From Chelydra serpentina (lineage: Eukaryota > Chordata > Testudines > Chelydridae), in contig JBAIAC010000001.1 in the NCBI GenBank assembly GCA_037349315.1, positions 6,552,001 through 6,616,000 on the forward strand: a DNA stretch of 64,000 nt, in the 5' to 3' direction. Every line of letters begins with the position of its first letter. The stretch's first letter is position 1. The translations under genes were made by a program, and so were the position numbers. The notes under the pieces are model-generated. The model searched no databases and was not told where the DNA came from. It worked only from the letters and a program-made list of their open reading frames with translations. Below are positions 1 to 12,700 of the stretch, piece by piece.

Positions 1-544
1 TGAGCTAAAACTTCTTCCCTCTCCTCAACGCTGTTTGGGAGGGGTAGCTGGTGGCACTGTGAATAGTGTTGAAGAGTGCCTATGTACCTCCGTGGTGCCA
101 CTTAGGGGTCTGGGGTAAAACTGTCTATAAGCTGCCCAGGGGTCACAGTATGCCCACTGAGGTGGGAAGGGCATAGGTGGGGGCTTCCAGGGGTGACCAT
201 ACCACCCTTGAAATTCAGACCCTGGCGGAGGCTTAGGGAGTTCCTAATGTGCGGACCGAACACTGCCTGGCATAAGTGAAGAGTGTCAGGAGGAGAAAAC
301 CTCCCCTTTCTTCATCCTCCTTGCTAGAGATAGGAGGAGTGACTGTAGTTGGTGGAGTGAGTGGTAGCGAAAGTACCGAAGAAGTATCGGTACCAAGGAG
401 AGACGATTCTGGTACCGGAGCAATTATCAGGTCCTTTGGAGCAAGAAATTCTTGAGGCTGTGGTACTGATGAAGGTACCTGTGTGAAAGGCAGTTGTGAT
501 AAATGAAGTGGGGTGGGGTAGGGGGAGGGGGAGGGAGCTCCCTT

Positions 545-1421
545 TTATGGACACCTAGCCAGCCAGTCAGCTATAAAGGTCCTCTTGGTGGTGGTTCTCT
601 GCTTGCTTTACCTGTAAAGGGTTAACAAAGTCCCCCAGGTAAAGGAAAGGGAGTGGGCGCCTGACCAAAAGAGCCAATGGGAAAGCTAGAACTTTTTAAA
701 ATGGAAAAAAATTCCCCTTTCTCTCTGTTGTTGTTCTCTGGGAAAGAGGGGAGCAGGGAGCAGTTATGCTATAAGAAGCTTTAAGCCAGGTATGATCATA
801 GATCATACCTAGAACTACTTATTTGGAAGCCCCAAATGTGTAAACAGATTAGGAATGTTTAGAAAGACGCGATTAGGTTATTTATTTTATTTCTTATTGG
901 CTTGTGGACTCCTCTATGCTAAACCCAGATGCTTTTGTTTGCTTGTAACCTTTAAGCTGAACCCCCAAGAAAGCTATTTTGGGTGCTTAATTTTTGGAAT
1001 TGCTCTTTTTAAATCTAGCAAAAGCCTAAGTTCCAGATGTATTTTCTTTTTTTTCTTTAAATAAAATTTACCTTTTTTAAGAACAGGATTGGATTTTTGG
1101 TCTCCTAGAGGTTTGTACATATGATGTTTAATTAGCTGGAGGCAACAACAAATTTCCTTTGTTTTCTTTCTCAGCTCTTCCCCAGAGGGAGAGTGAAACG
1201 GCTTGAGGGCACTCCACAGGAAGGAATTCCCAAGTGCACCTTTCTGGGTCCCAAGGGGTTTGCATTTGGGTGGTGGTAGCATCTACCCACCCAAGGTCAG
1301 AGAGAAGCTGTAACCTTGGGAGTTTAATACAAGCCTGGAGTGGCCAGTATTAATTTTTAAAATCCTTGCAGGCCCCCACCTTCTGCACTCGAAGTGTCAA
1401 AGTGGGGAACTAGCCTTGACA
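545..1421 (+). mobile_element. Solo LTR of an LTR retrotransposon or endogenous retrovirus
   Basis: The stretch breaks the DIRS gag frame and looks like one LTR in plus orientation: a TATA-like CTATAAAG at 571-578, a polyadenylation signal AATAAA at 1061-1066 and an end in CCTTGACA at about 1421. No internal region or second LTR is present, so it is probably a recombined solo LTR. The left boundary is approximate because no clear target duplication was found. Assignment to a family is not possible without a library. Confidence 0.6.
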
Positions 1422-1422
1422 G

Positions 1423-2165
1423 TGGTACAGAGAATTGTGGCAGTACCAGGGGACCTTGCGGTACTATCAGGCAGTAGGAAAGGAGCCAACAGAGAGCATG
1501 CCGAGGATGGCGTGGCAATGTGCGGTGCAGTGTCTCTGCTACTGAACATAGGGCCAGCAGGTGGCGCTGTTGCCTTTTGTACTGCAGAGCTGCTTGGTAC
1601 TGAGCGCTTTGTCTGTGCTGCCGGGGTGAAGGAGGCAGTCTTCTGTCTGCCCTCCATCTTAGTGCCTCCCTGCTTAGAGTCTGCAGTGTGACGGTACTGC
1701 CGGTACTGGAAGTTGCTGCTCACTCAACGGTACTAAGCCACGGTGTGTTCGGTACCGATGTGGTGGACAGAGTCGGGGAACGTTTCCTCTTTGACGTGGT
1801 CTTGGTAGGGGAGTGTTAGCTCTCCTCTTTCCACGTCCTTTAGGAGATCGGTCCCTTCCTTTCAGGGTGGTGGAGGGAGGCCTGTCAGAAGCCGCCTGCG
1901 GTGATAGGGTGGCAGGAGAAGTTTGCGAGCCTGGGTCTGAGGCGGGATGGAGGGACTTCTCCATTAGGATAAGTTTCAGTTTAAGATCCCTCACTTTCCT
2001 TGTCCGGGTCTTAAGATTGTGGCAATGGGTGCACTTCTGGGGCACATAAGTTTCCCCAGGCACCAGACACACTGCGAGTGTCCATCAAAAAGCGGAATTG
2101 CCTCGTGACAGGAGAGGCAGCATTTAAAGCCAGGCGACACGGGCATTCTGAGGACAAATAATGTC
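1423..2165 (-). pseudogene. DIRS gag-like gene, broken
   Basis: The minus strand encodes a cysteine-rich start (about 2150-2060) with CCLSC, CVWCLGK and, after a frameshift, KCTHCHNLKTRTRKVRDLKL, a zinc-binding-like block shared with the gag of the element at 41190-41561 ([20 protein letters not shown]). A Ser/Pro/Arg-rich region follows to about 1423, where the solo LTR cuts in. More of the same Ser-rich frame appears at 324-540. At least one frameshift near 2050 means it cannot be translated whole. Confidence 0.7.
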
Positions 2166-2530
2166 CCTTAAGAGGACGAAAAGACAATTTTTTATTTATT
2201 TTTTAACGGGGAGAAAAAGAAATAAAGGGTTCTTAACCAACTAACCTAACTACACTAAACTACTTGACTAATTTAAACAAACTAAATCTGAGGTAAAAGC
2301 GAGAGAGTGCACTGCTGGAGCTCTGACTCGGACCAAGGGCGGCTGAGAAGGAACTGGTGGGTGAAAGGGCCGTACAGCACTAGTTAATTGCCACTGCAGG
2401 CGCAAGACGGGGAGAGTGCATGTGCAGCCCAGCCAGGTACTGCTATCGAAATTCTCTGACTAGTGGTGCAGGGCGCACAATCACCTAAAGTGGAGCACCC
2501 ACAGAAACTCCACTCAAAGAAGAACAGGTA

Positions 2531-3646
2531 GTTCTATATTTTGATGACACTCCTCAACTAGCATTTGTATACGTTTAGACAGTTGGAAAGTCCCAAAAAT
2601 TCATCCAGTCCGGATCTGTAAGATTTTAGAATTTACAACTAGTTTTGAATTTTAATCTCGCTAGATCAGTGTTGTTACGTATGGTGAAAGAACCTTTGCT
2701 AGTTGGTTTTTTTTTTTGTTTTGCAAACTTTGGAGCCCTATGATAAATTCTTATTCATCTTGATCAAAATACTTTTCTTCCCTCCTGTCAATTTTCAATC
2801 TTGTTGATGCTGCTGTAGGGGCTCAGGCTCTGATGGGTTTTTCAGTGCTGAACAGACAGATGGTTAAAGGTTTAAACACTAATTTTTGTTCAGTCACATA
2901 CAACTTGCAAAGTGGGTGGGAGATCAAACTTTTAGGGGGACATTCCAGAGATACCATCTCCTATTATTATTATTCAGTACATCTCATTTAGTGCATCGCA
3001 AAGGCAAAATAATTATATGCACTCTCCTGATTTAATTTCTGTAATCCAGTAAAAGTCAACCCTAGCAAAACTGGTTAGCTCTTTCAAGGGAATTCCCCCG
3101 CACACATTTTAAACACTATAGTTAACAATAATAATATAGTTGGAGTTCTAGCAACAGCTACAGGCAAAGATGCTTAAGTATTTCCATTCAAAGCCCCTTT
3201 TTTGAGTTTCTCATAAAAGTTTCCAGTGCTTTCATCTATCAGGTTGCAATTTCATAGGCCCTGGTCTCTACCCAATGATTTTGTTTGCTTTTTTTTGTTT
3301 AGTTTGTGTAAAATCTGTGTTAGTTATTTTTGAGTACAAGGAGAGAGAAGGAATTTCCCCATTATAAATAAAACTCTGCTTTCTAATTAATTTATTTTTG
3401 GCTCTAGTGTAGAAATGACTGAGGCAGAAATAGAAATAAGGCAAGGAATTGGCATGCTTTCATAAGGTGCCTTTAAGTTAAAGCAGGTTTGGAATTAGCA
3501 AAGTTATGAGCTTTTGAAGAAAAAATATCACACCGTGACACACACATTCCTTCACAGTCTTTTTTCAGGAAGCTAATGTAAGGATGATAGACATGTTTTA
3601 GATTAGAGTAAACAGAAAAAAATAAATAGAATCAGACTATTGTTAC
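2531..3646. other. PSME4 intron, no feature recognised
   Basis: This is AT-rich sequence between the DIRS terminus and the PSME4 exon at 3647. It was searched on both strands for the expected terminal PSME4 exon (a short block ending Cys-Tyr-Tyr-Ala-stop) and none was seen. Confidence 0.6.
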
Positions 3647-3780
3647 CTCAATAGGCTGAGGATCATTCAGGTGGGCACTGAGGTCCATCAGAAGCTGGGG
3701 CATCCAAGTGGGTACATCATAAGGGCTTGACAATATACATGCACTAAGTCCAAGCACACCAGCATGGCGCTTAACCAAGT
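3647..3780 (-). CDS. PSME4: PSME4 exon (about residues 1755-1799), probable penultimate coding exon
   Basis: This 134-base exon finishes an Asp codon (Glu in human) and encodes [20 protein letters not shown], then [20 protein letters not shown] and QPIE. It ends in phase 0 at a GTAACA donor. In mammals one more exon follows, carrying the C-terminal Tyr-Tyr-Ala that inserts into the 20S gate. It is not seen in the 3.6 kb left of this exon. Confidence 0.96.
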
Positions 3781-6700
3781 CTGCAATGAAAAGACCGTAA
3801 TATACATGTGTCAGGATACAAATCTCTCAAAATATGTTTCCATAACACAGCCAGACTTGAAACTTCACTTTCAGTAATCCCAGCTATTTATAACTTATGA
3901 AAAGTACTAAAATAAATACACATTAAACATAACTTTCTGGTAAACTGTTCCTATTGGGGCTCATGTAAATACAGTCTAATGGCACTGAAAGTTCTAGGGA
4001 GGGCAAGCTCTAATTTAGTTCCTTTCTCCGGTGTCTCACAGGTGAAGGTGGATGAGGAGTGTGACTGCTAAGACAACCCTCAAAGAACTACACTTACTGG
4101 TAAAATAACCACTTCCTCTTTGGCGAGTCTCTGAATACATGTACATTCATGAAGATTGGTAAGCAGTACACCCTAGGTATAAGAATAAACCACAAAAACC
4201 TATTAACCTAGTCATATAACTCTGCCCTGTAGTAGTATATTGTTATTTAACATTTATATTCTATCAGCACCCAAAGTACCTAATTGGGATTGGGACCCCA
4301 TTGTGCTAGGAGCAATACAAACATACAGGAAAAGTCAGATCTATAAACACAAATGTTTTGTCGTGATGGTTTATAAACATTTAAGTATTATAAATATTTG
4401 CATACACAATAGATCTGTTTCTTTATGTATACTGCTTGAAGAGCCTCCTTAACTACAGGGCCTGTTCTAGCCATCTGGGTTGTTCACATAATAAGTTGTC
4501 TAAGGATAATGTAAATAAAGTAACTGAACCAGTTTTTTAATTTACTGTTTGCTTCTCTGAGGCAGTGTCTTTACCTGCAGAAGGAATGGTATCCACCACC
4601 GTGCCAAGGTCTCGCTTTCTCTTTTTTGGTAGTCTTGTCTTGCAGAGCTGTTCAAAGTGAGCCTGCAAAGGGCTATCCATAGTGAGGAAGTTGCACTGTA
4701 GCAGGCCACTCAGTGTGGTAGCAGCCATTTCTCTCACCTAGGAGCAGAAACATCAGCTACATCAATTACTACAGCAAACATTTATGGCTGACTTTTATTA
4801 CTGCCCTTTTGGACTTATCATTTAGATCATGTTGCCATACTGTGCTTGAGAAAGGTCTTTCAAGTATTTATCACCTCATCTTAGTTGGTCATTAAATACA
4901 ATTAGTATATTAAAGTGTCACATATAAAGCAATAAACAATATTCATTTACAATTTTAAAACTGTCTTTACACAGATAGACAAAATTAGTGATCCACGACT
5001 GCAGCAAACAATAAAATTTCTGTGTCAAACTTGTGTTGTAAGCTAAAACAGCAACTGATTTTGAATTTTGAAAAATAGTCATGTGTGATAAATATATAAT
5101 CCAGAACAATTTATAACAATGCTACTGTATATATTTATATAGAAAATATATAAATAGTACAACTATTATAGAGATATCTGCTTTGTCCATTAATGAAATC
5201 AGTACACTAAGATCAGTTTACACAGGGGAAAATATACCTTTATCCAAAGTGTTTCATTTCTTTCCTTGCTACATATGAAACCTTTACAATCCACAGTTTA
5301 GGATGAACATCTTGGAGGTATGCAAATTTAAGTATTTTTATATTCATAATATTCATTATCCTAGCTGAATATTGGGAAATTTACCAGACCACCCTGTATT
5401 ACGGCTGAATAAACACAATACTCTTCATAATGCTGTAACTTTTGCTGCTGTTTATAAGCAATGTTGGGTTATTAGGCAATAATATCATGTCAGTAGTGTG
5501 CAGTCACTGACTCAGTTGTATAGCCTTCCAGTATTCATTTTACTGCCTTGAGCCTTAATCAATCCATCAGAAAACTGACTTGTAAAAACAGATATGACAG
5601 AGACATGCACCGCTCTTTTGTAACTAAGTTACCAAAAGTACAAGCCAAATCAATTTCAACTAATTACCCACAAATTCACAATGCTACAATCTTTTTTATA
5701 ACTTCACTGGGTTTAATTATATTTGAAGACAATTAAACTACTGTTTGCTTACAAAAACAGCTCCGCCTACTCAGTGTTACTACATCACTCCCAATAGGCC
5801 ATTAAAATCAGTGAAATACACAAAAAAATTAATTAATTCTAGAAACATAGGTTCTGTCTTATCTCAAATTTGGTCCTGTCGTAATAAGTCCATTGCTATT
5901 AAAAATCGAGGTGTATGGACGGACCATAAGAACATTTTAACATTTAAAAATCTGAAAGCCAATTAGCTTATTAAAATGTTGGCAGCAGTTGCCTCATTTA
6001 CTGATAAGTACATACTGTTATACTTACACTAAACAGAACGCACATCTATCTAGAGTACAAACACCTACCAACGCTCTGAATCCAATGTAGCAGATTATAA
6101 TAAATTATATCCTTGAACATAATGTTCTGAACCTCCACAAAGCAATAAAGTATAGCAGCAAGTGCTGTAATAATTAAACATAGTAAGTTAACAATAGGCT
6201 CTTGAGACTTCCTCCCATTTACATTTCCAGAGCATATTATTCAAATGTGATCCTCGTTATTCATAGTATAAAGTATGAAGTGAAATAGTCTGCCAGTACT
6301 GTTTATCAGCAATTTATGAGCCTCTTAAGTATTAAGCTATTAAATGAAACATGAAGTGCTAATGCAAGTCCCAGAGTAGGTGGAAGCCTGGCTGTAAAGT
6401 GAGCAGGCTCACTAGGTATCTAATCATTTACATCACTGTTCACTGTATTATAATCCATTTTCAATATTGTCAAATCAACCTTACTAATGGCAATATTTTG
6501 CTTCAAGGAACACCTAGAAACAAAGTCCTTAAAAATCACATTAATAAGGTATAATATTATACATATGTACTGCAATGCCCATTAACATTTCTCATAGTTA
6601 ACAATTTATAAGCCATCAGGCCTATATGATGATCTAAAAGCTATAGTGTAGAAACATATTCAGTGGAATACTTTCCCATGCATCAGGATTTTCTAACTAC

Positions 6701-9700
6701 ATTTTTTTTGTAGAGGAGTCAAACTGTAGCAGTTTGCTTTCTTGTATCTAAAAGTAAGTAATAAGTGTTTAATGACACTGAAAATTAGAACAAAAAATTC
6801 AGACCACAAGGAAAAGTTGTAGTGGAGTACTCTCAATGTACTATTTGCTGTAAGAAGCTAAGACACTCAAGTTTCTTAAAAGGGAAAAAAGATTTTAAGC
6901 AGTACATTTAACGACATATAGAGTAAATTAGAGAAGAACTTTTATAGTATATAAAGTACAAAAAAAGAAGCAAAGTATGAAGCTGCCATTTTGACAGTCT
7001 CCTAAAGCAGATCAGGACTGAGAAAATTGAAGTCCCATTCAAAAACACTATAAATTAGATAGATTCAATGTTGTCTTACACTAAATTATCACCTGGATCA
7101 CCTGGATCGAGCGGACTTCAGCTGTCGTTAAGACTGCGCCGATCACAACACGTCTGCCATTCTTCTTGCACTCTTGCCTTTCTTCTCCACGTTCGTCTGA
7201 AACGTTTAACGATGTCATCTTCCCATCTTCTTGGAGGCCGACCGGGGGGGGGGGGGGGTGTCTTTTCTGTTCTCAGGGGTACCTCTCAGCAATGATTGCG
7301 GTCCATCTGTTATCCGTGAGCCGTGCTGTGTGGCCCGCCCATCGCATCTTGTTATGTCTGCTTTCCACAACAATATCTTTCACACCGCTGCGTTCTCTGA
7401 TGATTTCATTTGGTATATGATCCAGAAGGGAGATTCCCAACATAGCTCGTTCCATTGCCCTTTCAGCTACCAACAGCCATTGCTCTTCTCTCTTCGTCAG
7501 TGCCCACGTTTCACGCCATACAGCATGGCTGGCAGGACTGCTGAATTGAAAATATTTTTACGTGTGGTCTTGTCAATTTTTCCTTTGAGGACGTCCTTGA
7601 TGGAATTAAACGCACACCATCCTGCCCGAATCCTTCGCGAGAGTTCTCCGTTCAGGTCTTGGCGCATATTAACTTCTTGGCCCAAATATATGTACTGTTC
7701 CACTTCTTCAATGTCTTCTCCTGTTACCGTTATTCGGGCTTTTCTTAAGACATCTGATCGCATATATTTCGTTTTGCAGCGGTTCATTTTCAGGCCAACC
7801 TGACTACTTTTCTTGTCGAGTCTTCGTAGCATGCTCTGCAGTTGGTTGGTGCTTTCGGCAATTAGTACAATGTCGTCTGCAAATCTGAGATGAGATAATC
7901 TCTCTCAGTTTATGTTGACGCCAATCCTCCAATTGATCTCGTTCATAACCATTTCGAGGCAGGCGGTGAATAGTTTCGGTGAAATTGTATCTCTTTGCTT
8001 TACGCCTTTCTCGATTGGGATGCGGAGGGGAGTTTCAAGGAGAGTAATGTCTGTTGTACATCCAGTATTCGCTTCCTTCAACAAACTAATGTACTGCGTG
8101 TTAATGCCCTGCTCTGCGAGCGCCTTTAATATTGCGTTAAACTCAACGCTATCGAAGGCCTTTTCATAGTCGACAAAAGCAACGCACAGCGGGAGTTTGT
8201 ATTCCCTCACTCTTTCTAGGAGCTGGCTAAGGGTAAATATATGGTCGATTGTACTGAAATTTCTTCGAAACCCTGCCTGCTCTCTCGGCTGTTGTTCATC
8301 CAGACTCTGCAAAAGTCGATTCGTTATCACCTTTGTGAAGGGCTTGTAGATGTGAGAGAGCACACATATAGGGCGGTAGTTCTTAACATTTTCTCGATCA
8401 CCCTTCTTGTGCAGCAAGATGGTATTCGACTCCTTCCAGCTTGATGGTATTTCTCCTTCTTCAAGATATCGACTGAATCTTAAAGCGAGGGCCTTCCAAA
8501 GTTTTTCACCTCCTCCATAAATCATTTCTGACGTTATTCCATCTTTGCCTGGAGCTTTTCCGTTCTTCATCTGGTGTAGTGTGCTTCGGACTTCGCTGAC
8601 GATTATTGGGGGGACGCGTTCTTCTGACTCTTCGAGGGTTGGGAGGGAGACGTTGATTCTTAATTTGAACAGTTCTGTATAGAAGTCCTTGCAGACCTCC
8701 TCCATCCCTGCTCTGTCGATTACTGTCTCTCCATCCTTGTTCTTCAATGCTGTTACACTCAATCTATACTGCGTCAATTCCCGCTTGCATGTCCTGGGGC
8801 TCTTGCGTGATTCAGCTGTTTTAAGGAGCTTTTCTTTCTGGAAGTTCTCAAAGTCATCCTTCAGTTTTTGCTGTATAAGCTTGCACAGAATGGAGTACTC
8901 GAGGTTGTTATCCGAGCTCCTTTTCATGTTTCTCCGCTTCTCGAACAAGCTTTTCGTTTCAATCGAGATTCTTCCCTTCGCCTTCAGCTTTTTAATTTCA
9001 GCTGCTTTTATGCAACATCTTAACTTGTCAGCAAAGATACTATAATCCTCATCACACTTTTCCATCTGGCTCCAGTCAAACCCAGAAATCGCTTTTTTCA
9101 GCTTTGCTTCATCGAATGTCTTCGGCTGCTGTTTCCTGTTTGCCATCTGTAACGCCTTCTTTTCCACCGCTTCGTCGAAAATCAACTTCGCTCTAAGCAG
9201 GCGATGGTCACTGCCGGTGTTGAATGGCTGCACAACAGAGACGTCTTGAACGATGCGCCTTTTATTGACTAAAATATAGTCGATTTCATTCTTACTCTTC
9301 ACGTTTGGTGCGATCCATGTCCACCTTCTTGAGATCTTCTTTTTGTACCAGGTGTTTGCCACGTACAGTTCTTTCATTTCTGCCATCGCTACCAGCCTCT
9401 CTCCTCTTTCATTCCTTTCGCCGCTGCCGTATCTCCCTATGAACTTTTCGCCAGCTTTCCCTCGCCCGACCTTGGTGTTGAAATCTCCCATCGTGACAGT
9501 TTAAGTGGACTTTTGCGCGAGAGCTCTTTCAAGCTCTTGGTAGAATTCTTCCACTTCTTCGTCCTCACTTGCACTTGTGGGAGCGTAGGCCTGGATGACC
9601 TTGAGGGTAGCTTTTGACTCCATCTGAAGATGCAGCACACCGATACGTGATGATGTTAGCTGGCATGATATGACTTTCGAAGACCAATCTTTATTGACGA

Positions 9701-12700
9701 TAAATCTGACTCCTCCAACATTTCTAGCGCCATCTCCCTTTCCGAGCCTCACAGCACTTCCATCCTTCCAGTTGACTTCCAACTCCTTCTTTCGTCGGGT
9801 TTCGCAGACACCGAGAATATCGCATTTTATCCTTTTCTTCTCCTCCATCAGATGGTTTAAAGTTTCCTCCTTTGCCAGTGACCTACAATTGTAAGTACAC
9901 ACAGCGAGGATTGTCCTTTTCCATGTTGGCCTAGCACCTGACATTTTTTAGCAACCTCTTGTCGCTCAATTTCTGCTCCGCCACCGTAGAACGTGCATTT
10001 ACTCGTGTTGTTTTAGCCGTTAACTTCAAGCCATCCCACTGGCTAGGTGGGCAGGCATGCGTACCTCCTCAAGCTTAGTTAGCCTTCAACCTCTAAGGAG
10101 AAGGAAAAGCGCTCTTTCCTCTGAGAGCGCAACCCTCCTCCCTGGATTGGATAGTCCGACACCTTTGTAGCATGGTAAAACCTACCAGGGCATATGCCCT
10201 GCTACCATAGCTGTCAGACGGCCAGGGTCACCACTGCACCACGTTGAGGCGCTGAGGTAGGATTTTGCAGCAGTCCCATTGAAGTCCCATTAAATTGAAG
10301 TCCCATTAAAAACACTATAAATTAGATAATTTTAGTGTAAGACAACATTGAATCTATGTACTTTTTATATGTTTTGGTTCATTTAACAGCTGTTTTAACA
10401 TTGACTCCATGAATAAAACATCTTAACCCTTTAAGGGACCATTTACCCAGACTAGATGTTTCAATTTCACAGATTTTAATACCAGAATGGATAAGTTATA
10501 AACAAACTAGGCAGCTGCCTAGGGCAGCATATTCTGCCTAGGGAAACAGGGGCCAACCTAAGTGGCACTGCAACACCACATGTCAGGTTACAAGGCCACT
10601 AACTCAAATTTGGCCTAGCTGCCCCTCCGTCATGATGGAGGTGTGGCTGGGTTCACTGCATACCCCCCTACCCGAGTTGAGAACTTCTGTTCTGGGAATA
10701 GGAGAGGAATGGCAGACTGAACTTTTGCCTCGGCCGGCAGACTGTCTTGAGCAGTCTTTGACAATGGACCATGATAATGATCTCGTATGATCTCCTACAT
10801 AACACAGGCAGTAGAACTCCAAATGCTAATTCACATATCAAGCCTAATTACCAGTGGTTGAACTAAAATCATTTTCAAATTACAATTAAGGACTTCAAGG
10901 GATAGAGAATCTACCACATCCCTTGATAAGATGTTCCAATGGTTACTTACCCTCAATTAAAAATCTGTGAATTTCCAGTTTTGTTTTAGCTAACTTCAGC
11001 TTTGTAGTCACTAGATTTTTTTAAAATACTTTTGCCTGCTAGATTAAAGAATCCAGATATTTTCTCCTTGTAGGTTCTTTGAGACCATGATCAAGTCATG
11101 TTTAAGCATCTCTTCAATAAACTATAGACTGAGGTCCTTTAGCTTCTCATTGTAAGATGTATTTTCCAGACCTCAAATAATTCTTGTAGCTCTTCCCTAA
11201 ATCCTTTCTAACTTTTCCCAACATCCTTTTCTAAGTGTGGACACCAGAAGTGGACATAGTATTTCAGTAGTGGTCTCACCAATGTTACAGGCAATATCAC
11301 CTCCCTACTTTTACTCTATATTTCTCCAAGGATCCTTCCAAGGATCATGAGCCACAGTATTACACTAGAGTTTATGTTCCTTTGGTCATCTACCATGGTA
11401 ACTAAAAAAGATACGGTGGATGAGGTAATATCTTTTATTGGACCAACTTCTGTTGGTGGAAGGGACAAGCTTTCAAGTTTCAGAGAGAACATCTCGGGCC
11501 TTGTCTACACTACCGAGTTTTGTCAATGCAAGTTAAGCAGACAATCAAAATCGGTATAATTACATCGTTTGTGCATGTTTCATACTATGCTCCTTCTGTC
11601 AGCAGAGTGCATCCACACTTGGTACTGTAGCATCGACAAAGAGAGCAGTGCATGGTGGACAGCCATCCCACTGTCCTACTTGACACCTTCTGCAGCTAAG
11701 AGTTGTGGGATGGCAGAGTGGATCGTCCCATGATGCAGTTCTTTCTGCCATCTTTGTGTGAAAGGATGGATCCCGCACTGCTCTCTACTGTTCTGGTCAT
11801 TGCTATGAATACATTGCAGATGGTCATACTGTATATCATGAGCACCTAATCTGAATAGGAATCAGAGTTGCCTGACTGTCATGGAAAGAAACACCACCAG
11901 ATTACTTTTGGCATTCATGGAGCAGCTGAACACAGTGGACTGTGGAATGCAACTTTGGCAGACTAAAACTACGCTGGTGCTGCCTGCTCCATAATATTTG
12001 TGAGGCTCAAAGTGAAAAGTTTCCCCTGGGGTGAGCAGCCAGATACCAGCGCTATTAGAGGGGCACAACTGGGGGCTATTCGAATCAGGGAGGTTTTGAG
12101 GCGATATTTTGATAACAAGCCCTAATAATGTAAGTCTTTCTATATAGCACTCTGCCATGCTTTGTTAACTTGCCGCCTTGCATGAAAATTGTGATGATTC
12201 CTGACTGGGATTTGTAGTCAGCAAATGATCACCACTATGTATTATTACCAACAGCAACCACCACATGTAGGAGACAAATAAAGATTGGTTATCTTTCAGA
12301 GAGTTTGTTTTTATTAAATACCAATTAACAACATACATGAAAGGCTGGTGGGAAGGCAGATAACAATGAAGGGCATTACAGGCTCTCATAGCTGTGTGTA
12401 AGTCCAGCTATCATTTTGGAAGCTGACGGGGGTGGCGTGAACGGGGTACCAAGATGTTCCAGAAAGTTGCAAGGAATGTGTGGGAGGAGTTTGGGGAGGG
12501 CATGGAAAGCAGTTCTGTATCGGCTGGGGTGAGAGGGAAGCATGCATGTGTTCTGCCTGGAGAGTGATTAGGGACTTCAACATCTCCATTTACTCCTCCA
12601 TCACTTTTATCATCCGCTCCTGGTCCTTTACAATGCACTTCTCATTTTCCTTTCTGTCCTGACTTTCAATTTTTCCTTCAGGGTCTCTCTCCACTCCTGG

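Larger units (their letters stand above)
1..2530 (-). mobile_element. DIRS-order retrotransposon, 5' half (gag and right terminus), interrupted by a solo LTR
   Basis: The minus strand reads out from a terminal region ending near 2530, where a GGTGCTCC-type terminal motif appears in inverted form (about 2490-2530). A 5' untranslated region (2170-2490) and a broken gag follow. The 2170-2400 stretch is nearly identical, reverse-complemented, to 17144-17337. The same terminal motif occurs at 24930 and 25200, so this belongs to the same subfamily as the split element at 24886-29924. Its 3' part (RT, RNase H, tyrosine recombinase) would lie left of the window. Confidence 0.75.
7090..10293 (-). mobile_element. 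Nearly full-length RTE-type LINE
   Basis: A non-LTR retrotransposon in the same orientation as PSME4. From right to left it has a 5' leader (about 9945-10265), one endonuclease plus reverse transcriptase frame (7110-9944), and a 3' end made of two copies of a 9-base unit (7091-7099 and 7100-7108, plus strand ACCTGGATC). Short simple 3' tails are typical of the RTE clade. The sequence resembles nematode RTE-1 more than the vertebrate BovB lineage (inference from motif wording). It is flanked by a 35-36-base direct repeat (7026-7061 and 10294-10328). A second, truncated copy lies at 16622-17143. Confidence 0.85.

Noticed and set aside
1..3646. Search for the last PSME4 coding exon
   Set aside because: No block encoding the expected short C-terminal exon with Cys-Tyr-Tyr-Ala-stop was found on the minus strand, so it must lie left of the window.
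7231..7803. Long plus-strand frame of 190 codons
   Set aside because: It is the antisense shadow of the RTE reverse transcriptase C-terminal region and has no family resemblance of its own.
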